In this document: positions 29,798 to 38,148 of the stretch, one piece after another
How the letters are laid out: every line of letters starts with the position of its first letter
Position numbering within the stretch: the first letter of the stretch is position 1
Assembly: GCF_022664455.2 (NCBI RefSeq)
Contig: NZ_JAKRKC020000002.1
Coordinates: 1,612,001 to 1,676,000 of the forward strand
DNA from: Actinomadura luzonensis
GTDB lineage: Bacteria > Actinomycetota > Actinomycetes > Streptosporangiales > Streptosporangiaceae
Length of the DNA: 64,000 nucleotides
Direction: 5' to 3'
The notes under the pieces: generated by a model
Database searches by the model: none
What the model saw: the letters and a program-made list of their open reading frames with translations, nothing else
What the model was told of the DNA's origin: nothing
Position numbers and translations under genes: made by a program

Positions 29798-30898
29798 GTG
29801 ACCGAGCTCCGGCCGGGTGACGCGTCCCTGCTGCGCAAGGTGAACACCCAGGTCACCCTGCGGGCGCTGCGGCGGGCCGGCGTGGCCACGCTGACGCAGC
29901 TCGGCCGCGTCACCGGGCTGTCCCGGCAGACGGTGGAGGCGGTCCTCGACGAGCTGGGCGAGCGCGGCTACGTCCGGGAGGTGCCGCCCGACGAGGGCGC
30001 GATGGGGCGGCCCGCGCGGCGCTTCGGGTTCCGCGCCGACGCCGGCTACGTCGTGGGCGTCGAGGTCGGCGGCGAGGCCATGGTGGCGGCGCTGGCCGAC
30101 CTGAACGGCGAGGTCATCGCCTGGGAGCGGGCCGAGGTCTCCGGCGACGCCGCCGCGCACGTGCGGCTGGAGGCGGCCAGGGAGGCCGCGCTGCGGGTCG
30201 TGGACGGCGCGGGCGTGCCCCGCCCGCACGTGTGGGCGGTGGCGGCCGGCACCTCCGGCATCGTGGACCGCACCGGGACGGTGTCGTTGTCGATCACCCT
30301 GCCCGGCTGGACCGGCGTGGACCTGGCCGGGCTCGCCGGCCGCTGGTTCGGCTGCGCCGCGCTGGCCGCCAACGACGCCAACCTCGCCGCCCTCGCCGAG
30401 CACTGGCGCGGCAGCGCGCAGCACGCCGACGACGTCGTGTACGTGCTGATCGGCCACCGCGCGGGCGCGGGCGTGCTGATCGGCGGCCGGCTGCACCCCG
30501 GCCGGCGCGGGGCGGCGGGCGAGATCGGCACGCTGCGCCAGGTCGGCTGGGAGGACGCGGCCCGCGAGCTGGTCAAGGACGCCCCGGCGGGCGAGGTGTT
30601 CGCGGCGGCGCTGCGCGGCGAGCGGGACGCGGCGCGCCGCGTGGACCGCTACGCCGAGTCCATCGCCGTCGGCGCCGCCGCGCTGGCCCTGGCCGTGGAC
30701 CCCGACCTGCTGGTGCTGGGCGGCGGCCACGCGCGGGCGGGCGGCGAGGTGCTGCTCGACCCGCTGCGGCGGCACCTGGCCGAGATGTGCGTGAGCGCGC
30801 CCGAGGTGGTGACCTCCACGTTCGGCGACGAGGGGGTGGCGCTCGGCGCGGTCCGGCTGGCGCTGGACCACGTGGAGCGGGAGATGCTGGGCCTGTGA
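29798..30898 (+). CDS. ROK-family transcriptional regulator
   Basis: The 366-residue protein has an N-terminal winged helix-turn-helix (ATLTQLGRVTGLSRQTVEAV) joined to a sugar-kinase-like ROK domain with RAGAGVLIGGRLHPGRRGAA and DPDLLVLGGGHARAGG. The usual ROK zinc-binding Cys cluster is not evident, as in many actinobacterial ROK repressors. It starts at GTG 29798, divergent from the sugar operon it most likely represses until sugar binds. Its stop abuts the convergent TetR stop (TGATCA). Confidence 0.85.
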   Translation: MTELRPGDASLLRKVNTQVTLRALRRAGVATLTQLGRVTGLSRQTVEAVLDELGERGYVREVPPDEGAMGRPARRFGFRADAGYVVGVEVGGEAMVAALADLNGEVIAWERAEVSGDAAAHVRLEAAREAALRVVDGAGVPRPHVWAVAAGTSGIVDRTGTVSLSITLPGWTGVDLAGLAGRWFGCAALAANDANLAALAEHWRGSAQHADDVVYVLIGHRAGAGVLIGGRLHPGRRGAAGEIGTLRQVGWEDAARELVKDAPAGEVFAAALRGERDAARRVDRYAESIAVGAAALALAVDPDLLVLGGGHARAGGEVLLDPLRRHLAEMCVSAPEVVTSTFGDEGVALGAVRLALDHVEREMLGL

Positions 30899-31429
30899 TC
30901 AGAGCGCTCGGGTGACCTCCAGCAGCACCTGCCTGACCTGCTGCTCCGGCAGGTCCATGGTCTTGGCGACGCCCCACTGCAACGCCCCGAGCAGCGCCCA
31001 GCAGCGCACCTTCGTCTCCGGGTCGGGCTCCTGCCCGGCCAGCTTCGCGAAGATGCCGTCGCGGAAGGTGCGGATCGCCGCCGCCTCGGAGTCGGGCGAG
31101 ACGGGCGAGACCGCGTCGTCGCCCGCCAGGTCCTCCATGAACAGCCGGATCACCGAGCGGTAGCGGGCCGCGAACCCGACCAGCGCCTCGACGAACGCCC
31201 GCCGGTCGGCGTACTCGCCGCCGAGCAGCGCCAACATGTCGCCTGCCACCGGCGACAGCAGCTCGGAGGCCAGCCGGTCCTTCGGGTGGAAGTGGTAGGC
31301 GACGGCGGTCTTGGTCAGGCCGACGGCGGCGGCGATGTCGGCGAGGGAGGTGGCCGCGTAGCCGCGCTCGGCGAACAGCTCTCTGGCGGCGGCCAGGATG
31401 CGGGTGCGCGTGTCGTCCGATGTGGTCAT
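30899..31429 (-). CDS. TetR-family regulator of the MMPL exporter
   Basis: The 176-residue protein has a TetR DNA-binding domain (ATSLADIAAAVGLTKTAVAYHF) and a short C-terminal ligand domain. It is divergent from an MMPL transporter. The 22-bp perfect inverted repeat at 31484-31505 lies between the two starts, nearer the transporter. This is the standard layout of a repressor that senses an exported compound. Which ligand it binds is unknown. Confidence 0.87.
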   Translation of the reverse strand: MTTSDDTRTRILAAARELFAERGYAATSLADIAAAVGLTKTAVAYHFHPKDRLASELLSPVAGDMLALLGGEYADRRAFVEALVGFAARYRSVIRLFMEDLAGDDAVSPVSPDSEAAAIRTFRDGIFAKLAGQEPDPETKVRCWALLGALQWGVAKTMDLPEQQVRQVLLEVTRAL

Positions 31430-31483
31430 CGTCTCATTTCCCTGGGGGAGACGGCCTTTCCGGAGGTTCCCGTCTTATCGTAG

Positions 31484-31505
31484 GTCCTGTACGACCGTAC
31501 AGGAC
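31484..31505. promoter_or_regulatory. Perfect 22-bp inverted repeat, TetR operator
   Basis: GTCCTGTACG-AC-CGTACAGGAC has 10-bp perfect arms. Its length and 2-bp centre are typical of TetR-dimer operators, and it lies between the TetR and MMPL genes. Confidence 0.85.
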
Positions 31506-31529
31506 GGGCGTCGAGGTGGGGGCTGAGCG

Positions 31530-33752
31530 ATGACGCGGTGGCTGGGACGGCTGGGCGGCTGGTGCGCGCGCCACGGGAAGATCGTACTCGCGTTATGGGT
31601 GGTGGTCGCGGCCGCCCTCATGGGATCGAGCCTCGCCTTCCCCGGGCCCACCAACAACGACGCCAGCATCCCCGGCACCGACGCGCAGCGCGCCCACGAC
31701 CTCATGAAGGAGGGCTTCGGGCCCGGCTACGACCAGGGCGGCAGCGTCCAGCTCCTGGTGTACTCGCCCGGCGGCCCGCTGCTGGAGGACAAGCGTAAGA
31801 AGGCCGTCGAGGACGCGATCGACCGCATCCGCGACGTGCCGCACGTGGAGCAGGTGGACACGCCGTTCCGTCGCGGCGGCATCTCCTCCAACCTCCAGAT
31901 CGGCATCATCGGCGTCCGCCTCAAGGGCCACGACCCGGACAAGGTGGGCGAGACGACCGAGGCGCTGTCGAAGGCCGCGGAGCCGGCGCGCGCCGCCGGG
32001 CTGGAGGTCGTCCCCGCCGACAGCTCCAACCCCGCCAACAAGGAGATCAAGACCGGCCCCAGCGAGATCATCGGCGTGGTGTGCGCCCTGCTGGTGCTGG
32101 TGTTCGCGTTCGGGACGCTGGTCGCCGCGATGATCCCGATCTTCGCGGCGCTGGTCAGCGTGGCCTCGGGGCTCGGCGTGATCGGGCTGCTCGGCTGGGT
32201 CGTGGACATGCCCAAGCAGGCCGGCATCATGGCCACGATGATCGGCCTCGGCGTCGGCATCGACTACGCGCTGTTCCTGCTCTCGCGCCACCGCCGGCTG
32301 CTGGAGCAGGGCGTGCCGGTGGTCGAGTCGGTCCGGCGCACGGTCGCCAGCTCCGGCGGCGCGGTCGTCTTCGCCGGCGGCACGGTGATCATCGCGCTGA
32401 GCGCGCTGCTGCTGGCCGGGTTCCCGCTGCTGGCCACGCTCGGCTGGGTCACCGGCATCTCCGTCGTCGCCGCCGTGCTGACCTCGATCACGCTCGTCCC
32501 CGCCCTGCTCGGGCTGCTCGGGCACCGCGTCAACGCGCTCAAGGTCCCCGGCCTGCGCGGCGGCGGCACGGCGGGCACCGGCTGGGCCGGGCTCGGCTCG
32601 TGGGTGGCGCGCCGGCCGTGGCGGGTGCTGATCGCGAGCGCGCTCGTGCTGGGCGCGCTCGCCGCCCCGGCGCTCGCGCTCAAGCTCGGCGCGCTCGACG
32701 AGGGGTACGGCACGCAGGGGTCGGACTCGCGGCGGGCGTACGAGCTGATGGCGACCGCCTTCGGCCCCGGCTCCAACGGCCCGCTCATCGTGGTCGCCGA
32801 GCTGCCGGAGAAGGTGAAGGACGCCAAGGACCCGCTGGTCAAGCAGGTCAAGGACGAGATCGCGGACGTCGGCGGCATCGCGCACGTCAGCGACCCCAAG
32901 GTCAACGACTCGGGCCGCTCGGTGCTCGTGCAGGCCATCCCCGACTACGCCCCCAGCGACAGCAGGACGGTGGACGTCGTCCACGAGGTCAGGAAGATCG
33001 CGCTGCCTGGGGTGCGGGTGCACGTCGGCGGCAAGGTGGCCGGCCTCACCGACGCCGGGGACCGGATGGCCGAGCGCACCCCGCTGGTGATCGGCGTGGT
33101 GGTGCTGCTCAGCGCGCTGCTCCTGCTGTTCGCCTTCCGCGCGCCGGTGGTCGCGATCAAGGCGGCGGTGATGAACCTGGTCTCGCTCGGGGCCGCGTTC
33201 GGCGCGCTGGCGCTGGTGTTCTCGATCGGGCTCGGCAGCGGGCTGGTGGGCATGGACCCGCCGGTGAACTCCGGCTACCTGCAGACGGTCTTCTTCAGCG
33301 TGCCGATCGAGAGCTACGTGCCGCTGATGCTGTTCGCGGTGCTGTTCGGGCTGTCGATGGACTACGAGGTGTTCCTGCTGACGGCGGTGCGGCAGTCGTA
33401 CGCGCGGCACGGCCGCAACGCCCGGGCCGTGGCCGAGGGGCTGGGCTCGACCGGGCGGGTCATCACCTCGGCCGCGCTGATCATGGTGGCCGTCTTCGTG
33501 GCGTTCATCGCCTACCCGGACGCGATGGTCAAGACGTTCGGCGTGGGGCTCGCGGTGGCGATCGCGGTGGACGCCACCGTGATCCGCGGCTTCCTGGTGC
33601 CCGCCACGATGGTGCTGCTCGGCCGGGCGAACTGGTGGTGCCCCCGCTGGCTGGACCGGATCCTGCCGAACCTGTCGGTGGAGGGCCACGAGGACGACGA
33701 GCAGGACGCGGCCGGGACCGCGCCCCGCCACCGCCAGCCCGTCGGGGTGTAG
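31530..33752 (+). CDS. MMPL-family RND transporter
   Basis: The 740-residue membrane protein has two repeats of a helix, a large outer loop and a five-helix bundle, as in MmpL/RND exporters. The first helix is near residues 20-40 (IVLALWVVVAAALMGSSLAF). The characteristic GLGVGIDYALFLLSRHRRLL is in repeat one and FGLSMDYEVFLLTAVRQSY in repeat two; each carries the Asp-Tyr pair used for proton coupling. It probably exports a lipid or drug-like compound. Control is by the divergent TetR protein. GAGGTGGGGG lies before the ATG. Confidence 0.9.
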   Translation: MTRWLGRLGGWCARHGKIVLALWVVVAAALMGSSLAFPGPTNNDASIPGTDAQRAHDLMKEGFGPGYDQGGSVQLLVYSPGGPLLEDKRKKAVEDAIDRIRDVPHVEQVDTPFRRGGISSNLQIGIIGVRLKGHDPDKVGETTEALSKAAEPARAAGLEVVPADSSNPANKEIKTGPSEIIGVVCALLVLVFAFGTLVAAMIPIFAALVSVASGLGVIGLLGWVVDMPKQAGIMATMIGLGVGIDYALFLLSRHRRLLEQGVPVVESVRRTVASSGGAVVFAGGTVIIALSALLLAGFPLLATLGWVTGISVVAAVLTSITLVPALLGLLGHRVNALKVPGLRGGGTAGTGWAGLGSWVARRPWRVLIASALVLGALAAPALALKLGALDEGYGTQGSDSRRAYELMATAFGPGSNGPLIVVAELPEKVKDAKDPLVKQVKDEIADVGGIAHVSDPKVNDSGRSVLVQAIPDYAPSDSRTVDVVHEVRKIALPGVRVHVGGKVAGLTDAGDRMAERTPLVIGVVVLLSALLLLFAFRAPVVAIKAAVMNLVSLGAAFGALALVFSIGLGSGLVGMDPPVNSGYLQTVFFSVPIESYVPLMLFAVLFGLSMDYEVFLLTAVRQSYARHGRNARAVAEGLGSTGRVITSAALIMVAVFVAFIAYPDAMVKTFGVGLAVAIAVDATVIRGFLVPATMVLLGRANWWCPRWLDRILPNLSVEGHEDDEQDAAGTAPRHRQPVGV

Positions 33753-33773
33753 GCCCCGGCGGGTGGCGGCTGC

Positions 33774-34073
33774 TCAGCCGATCTGCGTGCAGTCGCGCAG
33801 CACGACGTGGTCGGGCACGTCGGCCTGGCCGCCGCCGGTGCAGTGGATGCGCAGCGGGGAGATGCGGATCTGGCCGATGGCCTCTCCGGCGAAGTCGCCG
33901 TGGAGGACCGCGCCCGGCGTGGCCTCGCAGTCGCCGACCAGGCGCGTGGTGGCCGGGTCGCCGCCGAGCGTGTGGCAGGTGTAGACGGGGATGCCGGCCG
34001 CCTGGGCGGCGGCCGCGGGGACGAGGGCGGCGGTCAGCGCGAGGACGGCCGCGGACGTGACGAGACGGTTCAT
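33774..34073 (-). CDS. Small secreted four-cysteine protein, unknown function
   Basis: The 99-residue precursor has a signal peptide (MNRLVTSAAVLALTAALVPA) with an Ala-rich cleavage site near AAQAAG. The mature part is about 70 residues with four cysteines (YTCHTL, VGDCEA, RIHCTG, LRDCTQ), probably two disulfides. The start is set by AGGAGG ahead of ATG 34073. It follows another small secreted protein by 29 bp. I recognise no family. Confidence 0.65.
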   Translation of the reverse strand: MNRLVTSAAVLALTAALVPAAAAQAAGIPVYTCHTLGGDPATTRLVGDCEATPGAVLHGDFAGEAIGQIRISPLRIHCTGGGQADVPDHVVLRDCTQIG

Positions 34074-34102
34074 GGAGATGCCTCCTGTGCCGGGTGGGGG
34101 GA

Positions 34103-34420
34103 TCAGTCGGGGTCGGCCAGGTTGCAGGCGGGCACCCAGCCGACGACGCCGGTGGCGAGGTTGCGGCCGTGGTGCCACAGGGTGCTCTCGAACTGGTCGC
34201 AGCGGTAGAGCTCGTGCTCCTCGGAGCGGTCGGGCGCGAAGCCCTGCCCCGGGTAGCCGAGCCCGTTGCGGCCTGAGCTCGCCGATGGACCGTTCCAGAT
34301 GATGACCCCCGGAACGGCGAAGTCGTAGATCCGTGCGGCCTGTGCGGCGGGAACGGTGGCCGGCAGGCCCAGGGCGAGTGCCCCGAGCAGACCGGCCGTG
34401 ATGGTGCGTACGACGCGCAT
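34103..34420 (-). CDS. Small secreted protein, unknown function
   Basis: The 105-residue precursor has a signal peptide (MRVVRTITAGLLGALALGLP) cleaved near AAQAA. The mature domain, with two Cys (YRCDQF, VPACNLADPD) and GWVP near its end, recalls SH3-like exported proteins. AGAGGGAGG precedes the ATG. It is upstream of the four-cysteine protein, probably in one transcript. Function is unknown. Confidence 0.65.
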   Translation of the reverse strand: MRVVRTITAGLLGALALGLPATVPAAQAARIYDFAVPGVIIWNGPSASSGRNGLGYPGQGFAPDRSEEHELYRCDQFESTLWHHGRNLATGVVGWVPACNLADPD

Positions 34421-34473
34421 CGTGCCTCCCTCTGTCGCGATTGCGCTGTTGCTCAGAGTAAAGGCACGTTCAC

Positions 34474-35136
34474 TCAGCGTTCCACTGGTTTTTCGGCGGC
34501 CTGTCGCGGGGCGCGCCGCCAGCCGAGCCAGCCGCCGTCCAGCGGGCGGGCGTCGTAGCCGTGCTCGCGCAGCAGGCGCACCGCCTCGGGCGAGACCACG
34601 CAGTACGGGCCGCCGCAGTAGGCCACGATCGAGGCGTCGCGGGGCAGCTCGGCCAGCCGCTCGCGCAGCTCGGCCAGCGGCACCGAGATCGCCCCGGGGA
34701 CGTGCCCCGCCGCGTAGTCGGCGGCGCTGCGCACGTCGAGGACCAGCGTCCCGGGGTCGGCCAGGCGGCCGGCCAGCTCGGCGGCGGTGACGCCCTCCAG
34801 CGTGCCGAGCCGGTCGCGCACGGCGTCGCGCAGGTCCGCCAGCCGGTCGTGGGCGAAGCCCTGAAGGTCGCCGAGGAAGCGCGAGACCCGCTCGTCGGCC
34901 AGCCGGTAGTAGACCCGCGGCCCGTCCTTCCTGCTGGTCACCAGGTGGGCGGCGCGGAGCTGCTGGAGCTGGGCCGAGGTGTTCTTCAGCGCGATCCCCG
35001 ACGCCTGGGCCAGCTCCTCGACCGTGCGCTCGCGCTGGTCGAGGACGTCCAGCAGGCGCAGCCGCACCGGGCTGGCCAGAGCCTTGGCCACCCGGGCGAG
35101 CTGCTGGTAGATCGGCTCCTCCGGGAAGCCGGACAT
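34474..35136 (-). CDS. ArsR-family regulator fused to a rhodanese domain
   Basis: The 220-residue protein has an ArsR winged helix at about 10-90 (ALASPVRLRLLDVLDQRERT, then SAQLQQLRAAHLV). A rhodanese domain at about 115-210 carries the active-site-like loop VAYCGGPYCV. In this known architecture the rhodanese cysteine may sense sulfur or redox state. TGA of the cupin gene and ATG of this gene share one base (TGATG), so the two are translationally coupled. A TTCTAAG palindrome upstream of the cupin is its probable operator. Confidence 0.87.
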   Translation of the reverse strand: MSGFPEEPIYQQLARVAKALASPVRLRLLDVLDQRERTVEELAQASGIALKNTSAQLQQLRAAHLVTSRKDGPRVYYRLADERVSRFLGDLQGFAHDRLADLRDAVRDRLGTLEGVTAAELAGRLADPGTLVLDVRSAADYAAGHVPGAISVPLAELRERLAELPRDASIVAYCGGPYCVVSPEAVRLLREHGYDARPLDGGWLGWRRAPRQAAEKPVER

Positions 35137-35630
35137 CAGACCATGTACTGGTCGTGGCGCAGGTACAGGTCGGTCCACTCCTCGGCGGTGAGCTGCCGGC
35201 CGCTGGTGGCGAGGTCGGCCAGCTCCTCGAAGTACGCCTCGCGGGGCGCGCCCGGGGTGAACAGGATGAGCATCGAGGCGGGCTCGCCGGACTCGTTGCG
35301 GAAGGCGTGCACGCCGCCCTCCGGCACGAACAGGAAGTCGCCGGGGCGGCCGGTGGCCCACGCCTTGCCGTCGAACAGCCGGATCTCGCCGTCCAGGACG
35401 TAGAACGACTCGGTCATGGTGCGGTGGAAGTGCGGGCTCGGGCCGGACGGGCCGGGCCCCATCTCCCAGCGGTAGAGGCCGAACGCGCCGTTCGTGGTGC
35501 CGCCGGTGCCGAGGTAGTGCACCCGCGTGCCCTTCTCGCCCATCCGGAGGTCGGGGGGCACGTCGCCGGGGCGGAAGACGCCGCTGTGCTCGCCCGTCTC
35601 ACCGTGGTAACGGACCGGGGGATAGGACAT
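35136..35630 (-). CDS. Cupin-domain protein
   Basis: The 164-residue single-cupin protein has metal-site residues in PHFHRTMTESFYVLDG (His, His, Glu) and in PEGGVHAF (second-motif His). A dioxygenase, isomerase or sensor role is possible. AGAAGGAGG precedes ATG 35630. It is first in an operon with the ArsR-rhodanese gene, so it is presumably the regulated enzyme. There is no hint of the substrate. Confidence 0.82.
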   Translation of the reverse strand: MSYPPVRYHGETGEHSGVFRPGDVPPDLRMGEKGTRVHYLGTGGTTNGAFGLYRWEMGPGPSGPSPHFHRTMTESFYVLDGEIRLFDGKAWATGRPGDFLFVPEGGVHAFRNESGEPASMLILFTPGAPREAYFEELADLATSGRQLTAEEWTDLYLRHDQYMV

Positions 35631-35647
35631 TCCGCCTCCTTCTAACG

Positions 35648-35665
35648 TTCTAAGGAAGCTTAGAA
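35648..35665. promoter_or_regulatory. Palindrome TTCTAAG-GAAG-CTTAGAA, ArsR-type operator
   Basis: Perfect 7-bp AT-rich arms with a 4-bp centre lie 17 bp upstream of the cupin ATG. Form and position suit the ArsR-rhodanese protein encoded in the same operon. Confidence 0.7.
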
Positions 35666-35669
35666 TAGC

Positions 35670-36758
35670 CTAGAAGGTGATGACCGTGCGCGCGACCGCC
35701 CCCTCCCGCACGTGCGCGACGGCCTCGTTGACCGCGTCGAGGGGCAGGCGCTCGGAGACCAGGCCGTCCAGGTCGAGCCGGCCCCGCTGGTACAGCCCGG
35801 CCAGCATCGGCAGGTCGCGGTGCGGCGCGGCGTCGCCGCCCTGCGTGCCCATGAGGCGGCGGGAGGCGAACAGCAGCCCTGGGTCCAGCTCCACCGGGCG
35901 GCCGGCCGGCGGGCTGCCGACCATGACCGTGGTGCCGCCGGGCTGGGTGGCGGCGAACGCCTGGGCGAGCACGCCGGGCACGCCGGTCACGTCGAAGGCG
36001 TAGTCCGCGCCGCCGCGTACCAGCTCGCCGACCTGGCGGGGCAGGTCGGCGGCGAGCAGCGTGTGGGTCGCGCCGAAGCGCTCGGCCAGCTTGAGCTTCT
36101 GCTCGGCCACGTCCGCCGCGATGATCGTGGTCGCGCCCGCCAGCACCGCGCCCTGCACCACGTTGAGCCCGACGCCGCCGCAACCCACGACCAGGACCGA
36201 GGAGCCGGGCTCCACCCGCGCGACGTTGAGCACCGCGCCGACGCCGGTCACCACGCCGCAGGCCAGCAGGCACAGCGCGGCGCCGGAGGCGGCGCCCCCG
36301 GTCCTGACGCACATGGCCTCGGAGACGAGCGCGTACTCGGCGAAGGAGCCGATGCCGATGAAGCGGCGGACCTCCTGGCCCGCCAGCCGCACCCGGGGCG
36401 CGCCGCCCATGATCGCCTGCAGCCGGGCCGGGCCCGAGCACAGGTGGAAGCGCCCCGCGCCGCAGTGGCGGCACTGCCCGCAGGGGCCGTTCATGGCGAT
36501 GACGACGCGGTCGCCCGGCCGGACCGTGGTGACGCCGGGGCCGGTGCTCTCCACCACGCCCGCGCTCTCGTGGCCGAGCACGAACGGCGGCTCGCGCACC
36601 ACGGGGCTCTTGCCGTCGATGGCCTTGAGGTCGGAGCCGCACACGCCGGACGCCTCGATCCGCACGCGCACCTCGCCGGGGCCGGGGTCGTCGATCTCGA
36701 CCTCGCGGATCTCCAGGGGGGCGTGGAACCCGGTCAGCACGGCCGCGCGCATCAGCAT
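35670..36758 (-). CDS. Zn-dependent alcohol dehydrogenase (MDR family)
   Basis: The 362-residue medium-chain dehydrogenase has the catalytic-zinc motifs GVCGSDLKAIDGK and GHESAGVV. The four structural-zinc cysteines are within CGQCRHCGAGRFHLC and the Rossmann motif is VVGCGGVGLNVVQGA. It oxidises an alcohol with NAD(P) or another carrier, and resembles mycobacterial AdhB-like enzymes. ATG 36758 follows a TACCGT -10 box by 7 nt; ATG 36752 is an alternative. It is divergent from the branched-chain-type ABC operon, with two copies of the shared palindrome between them. Confidence 0.88.
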   Translation of the reverse strand: MLMRAAVLTGFHAPLEIREVEIDDPGPGEVRVRIEASGVCGSDLKAIDGKSPVVREPPFVLGHESAGVVESTGPGVTTVRPGDRVVIAMNGPCGQCRHCGAGRFHLCSGPARLQAIMGGAPRVRLAGQEVRRFIGIGSFAEYALVSEAMCVRTGGAASGAALCLLACGVVTGVGAVLNVARVEPGSSVLVVGCGGVGLNVVQGAVLAGATTIIAADVAEQKLKLAERFGATHTLLAADLPRQVGELVRGGADYAFDVTGVPGVLAQAFAATQPGGTTVMVGSPPAGRPVELDPGLLFASRRLMGTQGGDAAPHRDLPMLAGLYQRGRLDLDGLVSERLPLDAVNEAVAHVREGAVARTVITF

Positions 36759-36765
36759 GCGCCAC

Positions 36766-36771
36766 ACGGTA
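36766..36771 (-). promoter_or_regulatory. -10 box TACCGT of a probable leaderless promoter (alcohol dehydrogenase)
   Basis: TACCGT fits TANNNT and ends 7 nt before ATG 36758; no ribosome site is visible. Confidence 0.45.
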
Positions 36772-36786
36772 ACCGGACGCCCGAAT

Positions 36787-36802
36787 TCGAGCAAGCGCTT
36801 GG
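36787..36802. promoter_or_regulatory. Shared 16-bp palindrome, site D
   Basis: TCGAGCA-AG-CGCTTGG matches the consensus at 11 of 14 positions, with a perfect right arm. It lies about 12 bp upstream of the -35 box of the ABC operon and next to the alcohol dehydrogenase promoter. Confidence 0.5.
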
Positions 36803-36813
36803 GAGGGGAGCCG

Positions 36814-36842
36814 TTGACACCCCCTCCGGGCGAATTTACGCT
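36814..36842 (+). promoter_or_regulatory. Promoter TTGACA-N17-TACGCT of the ABC operon
   Basis: A consensus -35 TTGACA (36814-36819) and -10 TACGCT (36837-36842) are separated by 17 bp, the best sigma70-type promoter in the window. Transcription would start near 36849, just before palindrome C. Confidence 0.75.
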
Positions 36843-36851
36843 CACCGCAAA

Positions 36852-36867
36852 CCAAGCGAGCGCTAGG
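36852..36867. promoter_or_regulatory. Shared 16-bp palindrome, site C
   Basis: CCAAGCG-AG-CGCTAGG matches 13 of 14 consensus positions. It begins about 10 bp after the -10 box, where a bound repressor would block the start of transcription. Confidence 0.65.
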
Positions 36868-36885
36868 CCAAATCGCGAGGGGACC

Positions 36886-38148
36886 ATGATCGTACGGCGG
36901 GGTGCGGCGGCGGCGCTCACGATGGCGCTGCTCACGGGGACGGCGACGGCGGGCTGCGCGGCCCAGCAGCGGACGGCCGCCCAGCAGGAGGGCGGAGCCG
37001 TGCCGGGGGTCACCGGCACGACCGTCAAGGTCGGCGGCGTGCTGACCAAGACCAGCGCCAGCGGCTACTCGACCAAGGACGCCGAGATCGGGGCGAAGGC
37101 CCGCTTCGAACGCGCCAACGCCGAAGGCGGCGTGCACGGCCGGAAGATCGACTTCCTCGGCGCCGAGGACGACGGCCAGGACGCCGCCAAGGGCGACGCC
37201 GCCGCCAAGAAGCTCGTCCAGAAGGACCAGGTCTTCGCCCTCGTGCCGGTGCACGCCCCCAACTTCGGCGGCGCGGCCTTCCTGGAGCAGCAGGGCGTGC
37301 CCTGGTTCGGCTGGGCCACCGGGCCTCAGTGGTGCGGCACCAGGACCGGCTTCGGCTACAACGGCTGCCTGGCCCCCAAGCAGGGCGACGGCTCCCAGAC
37401 CTGGTGGGGCCGGCAGATGGCCGACCTGCTCGGCGGGGCCGCCGGCAAGAGCGTCTACGTCCAGACCACCGACTCCAGCGGCAGCAAGTACGGCGGCACC
37501 ACCATCTCCCAGTCCTTCACCGCCGCCGGCTTCACCCTCGCCGGCGTCGACTCCGGCCTGCCGGCCGCCGCCCCGCCCCCCGACTGGCTGCCGTACGTCA
37601 ACAAGATCATGACCTCCGACGCCGGCGGCCCGCCCGACGTGGTGGTCTCGGTGATCGCCGGCACCAAGTTCAACGTCGGCCTCTACGCCGCGCTCAAGCG
37701 GGCCGGCTACCAGGGCGTGCTCACCGACGCCACCAGCTACGACGCCGCCATCCTCGACGACCCCGCCGGCGCGAAGGCGCTCGACGGCGTGATCGCGGCC
37801 CCCATGTTCGAGCCCTTCGAGTCCACCGCCCCCGAGATCGCCCAGCTCAAGCAGGACGTCGCGAAGGTCGCCCCCGGGCAGCGGCTCACCCAGCACCTCG
37901 CGATCGGCTACTGGGCCGCAGACATCTTCCTCGACCTGCTGGACAAGACCGGCAAGGACCTCACCAGGGAGAAGTTCCTGAACACCGCCAACGGCTCGTA
38001 CGTCTACGAGAACCCCGGCTTCGGCCGCATCGAGTTCCCCAAGGACCACACCGAGCCGAACGGCTGCGGCGCCCTGGTCAAGCTGGCGGGCGGCGCCTTC
38101 CGGGTGGCCAGAAGCATGAAGTGCTTCGACAACGTGCCGCTCAAATGA
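36886..38148 (+). CDS. Branched-chain-amino-acid-type ABC substrate-binding lipoprotein
   Basis: The 420-residue precursor begins MIVRRGAAAALTMALLTGTA with a lipobox ending at Cys in TATAGCAAQ. The mature protein is a LivJ/HAAT-type receptor (VKVGGVLTKTSASGYSTKDA; GARFERANAEGG-like HGRKIDFLGAEDD). This family also imports aromatic and dicarboxylic acids, which suits the surrounding CoA-catabolic genes better than amino acids. GAGGGG precedes ATG 36886. It overlaps the fused permease gene by 4 bp (ATGA). A strong promoter with flanking palindromes drives the operon. Confidence 0.87.
   Translation: MIVRRGAAAALTMALLTGTATAGCAAQQRTAAQQEGGAVPGVTGTTVKVGGVLTKTSASGYSTKDAEIGAKARFERANAEGGVHGRKIDFLGAEDDGQDAAKGDAAAKKLVQKDQVFALVPVHAPNFGGAAFLEQQGVPWFGWATGPQWCGTRTGFGYNGCLAPKQGDGSQTWWGRQMADLLGGAAGKSVYVQTTDSSGSKYGGTTISQSFTAAGFTLAGVDSGLPAAAPPPDWLPYVNKIMTSDAGGPPDVVVSVIAGTKFNVGLYAALKRAGYQGVLTDATSYDAAILDDPAGAKALDGVIAAPMFEPFESTAPEIAQLKQDVAKVAPGQRLTQHLAIGYWAADIFLDLLDKTGKDLTREKFLNTANGSYVYENPGFGRIEFPKDHTEPNGCGALVKLAGGAFRVARSMKCFDNVPLK

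Noticed and set aside
35137..35361. N-terminal extension of the ArsR-rhodanese frame into the cupin gene
   Set aside because: The extra residues are an out-of-frame reading of the cupin gene. The ATG at 35136, overlapping the cupin stop, gives the normal ArsR start.
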